Assembly (NCBI RefSeq): GCF_001417775.1
Contig: NZ_BBZJ01000023.1
Location: forward strand, 186,001-250,000
Direction: 5' to 3'
Origin: Streptomyces sp. TP-A0356
GTDB lineage: Bacteria > Actinomycetota > Actinomycetes > Streptomycetales > Streptomycetaceae
Length of the DNA stretch: 64,000 bases
The stretch's first letter is position 1; the number at the start of each line of letters is the position of its first letter. The notes beneath the pieces are model-generated. The model worked only from the letters and a program-made list of their open reading frames with translations. It had not been told where the DNA came from and searched no databases. The translations under genes and the position numbers were made by a program. Shown in pieces: positions 61,393 to 64,000 of the stretch.

Positions 61393-61439
61393 TCCACAGT
61401 GGACGGTACATGATGCTGGCCGTCGATAGTCCACTGTGG
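61393..61439. promoter_or_regulatory. Paired palindromes between PadR and carotenoid oxygenase genes
   Basis: TCCAC-A-GTGGA (61393-61403) and CCAC-T-GTGG (61431-61439) have centres 37 bases apart. GTCCACTGTGG and CCACAGTGGAC are also inverted copies of each other. They are probable PadR-binding sites. Confidence 0.55.
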
Positions 61440-61515
61440 TCGGTCCAATGTGCAATTCCCCCCTGTGCCGCCCGGACCGGGCTCTTGTGGGAACGGCGCA
61501 ACGGGGAGTGGTGTG

Positions 61516-62934
61516 ATGGCGCGGTTCGGCCTCGGCTTCCAGAGCCTGGATGACGAGACTCATGCAGTGGAGCTCCCGGTCAGCGGGCGCCTGCCCGAGT
61601 GGTTAAGTGGCGTGCTGCTGCGGAACGGACCCGCCAGGTTCGAGGCCGGCGGCACGGGGTTCCGCCACTGGTTCGACGGACAGGCCATGGTCCACCGGTT
61701 CGCCGTCGACGGCGGCCGGGTGGAGTACACCAACCGTTACCTCGACACGCCGAGCAGCCGGGCCGTTCTCCGGGAGGGCCGGATCCGTTACCAGGAATTC
61801 GCCACCGACCCCTGCCGAAGTCTCTTCGCCCGTTTCTTCACGCCTTTCCAGCGCACACGGCCCGTCAACCCGAACGTGAACATCGCCAGGTTCGGGGACC
61901 AGGTCGTCGCGCTCACCGAATCGCCGCTGCCGGTCGAGTTCGCGCCGGGAACCCTCGCCACTGTCGGAGTGGTCGATTACGACGACCGGCTCGGCGGGCA
62001 GTTGACGACGGCGCACCCCCACCAGGACCCGGTCACCGGCGACCTCGTCAATTACGTGACGCATTTCTCGCGGCGCAGCGAATATCGTGTGTACCGTCAG
62101 AGGCATGATGGCAGGCCGCGTCGCGAACTGCTCGGGCGGTACCGTGTCGACGAGCCCGCCTATATGCACAGCTTTGCCATCACCTCCGGGCACGTAGTGC
62201 TCGTCGAATTTCCCCTGGTGGTGAACCCCTTCAGGCTTCTGCTGAGCGGTCGGCCGTTCATCGAGAATTACCGCTGGAAGCCGGAGCGCGGAACTCGGTT
62301 CATTGTCATGGACCGAGACAGCGGACACGTGCGCGCGGTGTTGCGCGGCCCGGCGTGTTTCGCCTTCCACCACATCAACTCCTGGGAAGACAACGGCCGG
62401 CTGTTCATCGACCTGTGCGCATACCGGGACGCCTCGATCATCGAGGCCCTGTACCTCGACACCCTCCGTGGCGGGGGTGCTCTCCCGCAGGCCACGCCCA
62501 CGCGGTTCTCCGTGGATCCCGAGGCCGGCACGGTCACGGCGGAAGAGCTGTCGGGGGAATCCCTGGAGTTGCCGCGCATCGCCTATGGGCAGCGCAACGG
62601 CCGAGCCTACCGCTACGCGTACGGTGTCGGTTCCCGTGATCGCCGGACCGATGACTTCCTCAACCAGCTGGTGAAGCTCGACGTCGGTGACGGCAGCACG
62701 CTTCTGTGGCGGGAGGAGGGCTGCTACCCCGGCGAGCCCGTCTTTGTCACGGCGCCCAGCGGTCACGGGCGGCGCGGAGCGGAAGACGACGGGATCGTGC
62801 TCGCGGTCGTCCTGCGTTCGGCGACCGCGTCGTCGTATCTCCTGGCGCTCGATGCGCGGACCTTCCAGGAGCTGGCTCGGGCCGAGGTCCCGCACGCCGT
62901 CCCGTTCGGGTTCCACGGCACCTTCCTCCGGTAG
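61516..62934 (+). CDS. Carotenoid oxygenase family protein
   Basis: The 472-residue protein has the four iron-binding His of the family in order: TAHPHQDPVTG, AYMHSFAITSGHVVLVEFP, CFAFHHINSWEDNG and PFGFHGTFLR at the C-terminus, the last being typical. These enzymes cleave carotenoids, apocarotenoids or stilbenes with O2. ATG 61516 has GGGGAG upstream. It is under likely PadR control. An ACP gene follows after 576 bases, so the link to the next operon is uncertain. Confidence 0.92.
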   Translation: MARFGLGFQSLDDETHAVELPVSGRLPEWLSGVLLRNGPARFEAGGTGFRHWFDGQAMVHRFAVDGGRVEYTNRYLDTPSSRAVLREGRIRYQEFATDPCRSLFARFFTPFQRTRPVNPNVNIARFGDQVVALTESPLPVEFAPGTLATVGVVDYDDRLGGQLTTAHPHQDPVTGDLVNYVTHFSRRSEYRVYRQRHDGRPRRELLGRYRVDEPAYMHSFAITSGHVVLVEFPLVVNPFRLLLSGRPFIENYRWKPERGTRFIVMDRDSGHVRAVLRGPACFAFHHINSWEDNGRLFIDLCAYRDASIIEALYLDTLRGGGALPQATPTRFSVDPEAGTVTAEELSGESLELPRIAYGQRNGRAYRYAYGVGSRDRRTDDFLNQLVKLDVGDGSTLLWREEGCYPGEPVFVTAPSGHGRRGAEDDGIVLAVVLRSATASSYLLALDARTFQELARAEVPHAVPFGFHGTFLR

Positions 62935-63510
62935 CACCGCAGCGGGTGAATTCGGGTTCCGGAAGTAGATAATTCTGAGGCCGCGGAAGATCGTCCGCGT
63001 TCGGAATTTGGCCGCAGATTTGTCATGTCCATGGCATTCCTTGCGCATCTGGAAGTGGCGAGTGCCGTGTTCTCTTTCGCGAATTAAGGAAAGCCATTTC
63101 TCTCCATCTGACCGCCCGGTAATAATCCTGACTCCGTTCATTTTCCGGAAAACAATGGATACCCACTGTTAACGAGTGGTCTCTTGAGGGTCCATAACTG
63201 CCGCTCTAGGCTTCAACTACTGGCTGGAAAGAGCCGGTCGCGGAAGTGTCCCATCGCCGTCGGCGAGCGAAGAGCGAACCTGGATCCGGGCTTACTGGGG
63301 GTAAGGAGGGCTTTGGGTCTGTCGTTCCGGCGACTTCTGGATGGCGATGGGGTCGCCGTCTCCAGTGAAGTCGGTCGGATTGTTCCGCTGTTTTCGTCCT
63401 CATGATTCGCGGCTGTCTGCGGAATTCCTCCGTCCGTAGAACTCTTCACGCGAGCCCTACCGCGTTCTGTCCCGCTCGGGTCCGTCCCGTTTCCCCGGAA
63501 AGGAATCATC
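62935..63510. other. 576-base gap without a recognisable gene
   Basis: The stretch between the carotenoid oxygenase stop and the acyl carrier protein start contains only weak, unfamiliar frames on both strands. Part of it is less GC-rich (62950-63180). It contains a promoter candidate at 63184-63212 and about 300 bases of leader before the ACP gene. GTTAAC at 63168-63173 is a small palindrome. Confidence 0.6.
63184..63212 (+). promoter_or_regulatory. Candidate promoter of the ACP operon
   Basis: TTGAGG (63184-63189) and TAGGCT (63207-63212) are separated by exactly 17 bases. About 300 bases of leader follow before the ACP start. Confidence 0.6.
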
Positions 63511-63777
63511 ATGCCCGCAGTGAGCGCGCTCGAGGCGCAGGAGTGGTTGATCGAGAAGGTCGCGCACCGCCTCGGTGCAGAGCAGGCCGAGGTCTCGCCG
63601 GAGATGTACTTCGACGAGATGGACCTCGACTCGACGGAAGCCCTGATCCTCGCCGGCGAGATCGAGAACTGGCTGGGGTTCGAGCTCAGCACGACGACGC
63701 TGTGGTACCACCCCACCATCAAGGACCTGGCCGCTCACATAGCGGAGGAGAGCGACCGACGTGCAACCTCCGCGTAG
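63511..63777 (+). CDS. Acyl carrier protein
   Basis: The 88-residue protein has the phosphopantetheine-attachment motif DLDSTEALILAGEIENWLGF, with Ser41 as the likely attachment site, and the usual four-helix ACP size. It lacks the polymer context of a fatty-acid synthase locus. ATG 63511 follows AAAGGAATC. The next gene starts 17 bases before its stop, so the two are tightly linked. It is the first visible gene of what may be a biosynthetic cluster. Confidence 0.9.
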   Translation: MPAVSALEAQEWLIEKVAHRLGAEQAEVSPEMYFDEMDLDSTEALILAGEIENWLGFELSTTTLWYHPTIKDLAAHIAEESDRRATSA

Positions 63778-64000
63778 CGCTGAACGGCCCGTCGTCCACC
63801 GCTACCGCGTAGCGGCGACGGGCAGGCACACCGTCTACCTGGTCCATCCCGGCGCGCTCGACGCGTCCGTCCACCGCGGCCTCGCGGAGGCCCTCCCCAC
63901 GGGCGTGGGGCTGGCCGTGCTCGACCTGGGAGGTCTGCCGGAGTACTGGCAGGCCGCGCTCACCGGCGGCCGTGCCGCCACCACGGTCGACGCCCTGGCC
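63761..64000 (+). CDS. Thioesterase-like protein, 3' end outside the window
   Basis: The frame from GTG 63761, nine bases after GGAGGAG, overlaps the ACP gene by 17 bases. It is open to the right edge. VYLVHPGALDASVHRGLAEA followed by LAVLDLGGLPEY has the look of a thioesterase/alpha-beta hydrolase N-terminus as used in polyketide or non-ribosomal peptide pathways. The catalytic motif is not in view, so this remains tentative. Confidence 0.5.
   Translation, partial: MQPPRSAERPVVHRYRVAATGRHTVYLVHPGALDASVHRGLAEALPTGVGLAVLDLGGLPEYWQAALTGGRAATTVDALA

Noticed and set aside
63184..63405. A 73-codon frame in the ACP leader
   Set aside because: It starts inside the -35 box of the promoter candidate and lacks a ribosome binding site and similarity.
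1..64000. CRISPR arrays
   Set aside because: No regularly spaced identical repeats with unique spacers were seen; the tandem repeats at 30895 and 35966 are contiguous minisatellites.

Overview
The window is high-GC DNA with GTG/TTG starts, GGAGG-type ribosome binding sites, an ECF sigma remnant, SAM-dependent methyltransferase plus Scr1/DUF5753 regulator pairs, and many families typical of Streptomyces. I read it as a chromosomal (probably arm-proximal) segment of a Streptomyces or close relative. No species is assigned.

1-40.8 kb is a conventional mosaic of short operons. From left to right it holds a coupled membrane protein/CBS pair, a TPP-dependent PoxB-like enzyme, a SigB/SigF-type sigma factor, a secreted Gly/Gln repeat protein, an aminotransferase-fold protein lacking its catalytic lysine and coupled to a metallo-beta-lactamase-fold hydrolase, and a large VWA protein carrying a candidate RHIM/BASS-like amyloid motif. 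Then come OsmC, a solitary DnaK with a HAIR-like operator on its promoter, DUF5753 and MmyB-type regulators, ADP-ribosylglycohydrolase, pterin dehydratase, methyltransferases, a GH75 chitosanase with a palindrome in its leader, an aldo-keto reductase, FadD, a LysR/SBF-like transporter pair, a DUF4185 protein and a secreted sialidase. A broken collagen-like gene follows, then a MarR/quinone-reductase pair with twin operators, an isochorismatase-fold protein and an SDR that both lack the usual catalytic residues, FdhD beside an oxalate/formate-type transporter with its small subunit, a stand-alone KAS III and an aldehyde dehydrogenase.

40.8-56.4 kb is a decayed integrated island that begins at a tRNA-Leu(GAG) gene. 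The 3' part of a large serine recombinase runs antisense into the tRNA, as expected for an element integrated at the tRNA 3' end. Its N-terminus is cut off by an IS3-family element. The island continues with an ECF sigma stub, a DUF6507 plus secreted nuclease-toxin/immunity locus, a fragment of an IS701-type transposase fused onto a beheaded RHS gene with an ADP-ribosyltransferase-like tip, an immunity candidate made of two tandem copies of one domain, and an orphan RHS N-terminus. A complete IS701-family element (imperfect 25-bp ends, 4-bp TTAG duplication) carries a MazF/PemK-type toxin as passenger. A broken methyltransferase, a third IS (19-bp perfect ends) and a broken galT fragment complete it. 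It looks like a site of repeated insertion and deletion around polymorphic-toxin cargo.

56.5-64 kb returns to ordinary chromosomal organisation: a DeoR regulator divergent from an MFS-HAD-GPP34-like coupled operon with paired palindromes between them, a truncated IS630 transposase, a PadR regulator divergent from a carotenoid-oxygenase gene with paired operators, and a strong-looking promoter with a long leader in front of an acyl carrier protein gene that overlaps a partial thioesterase-like gene. This last part is probably the edge of a biosynthetic cluster continuing to the right.
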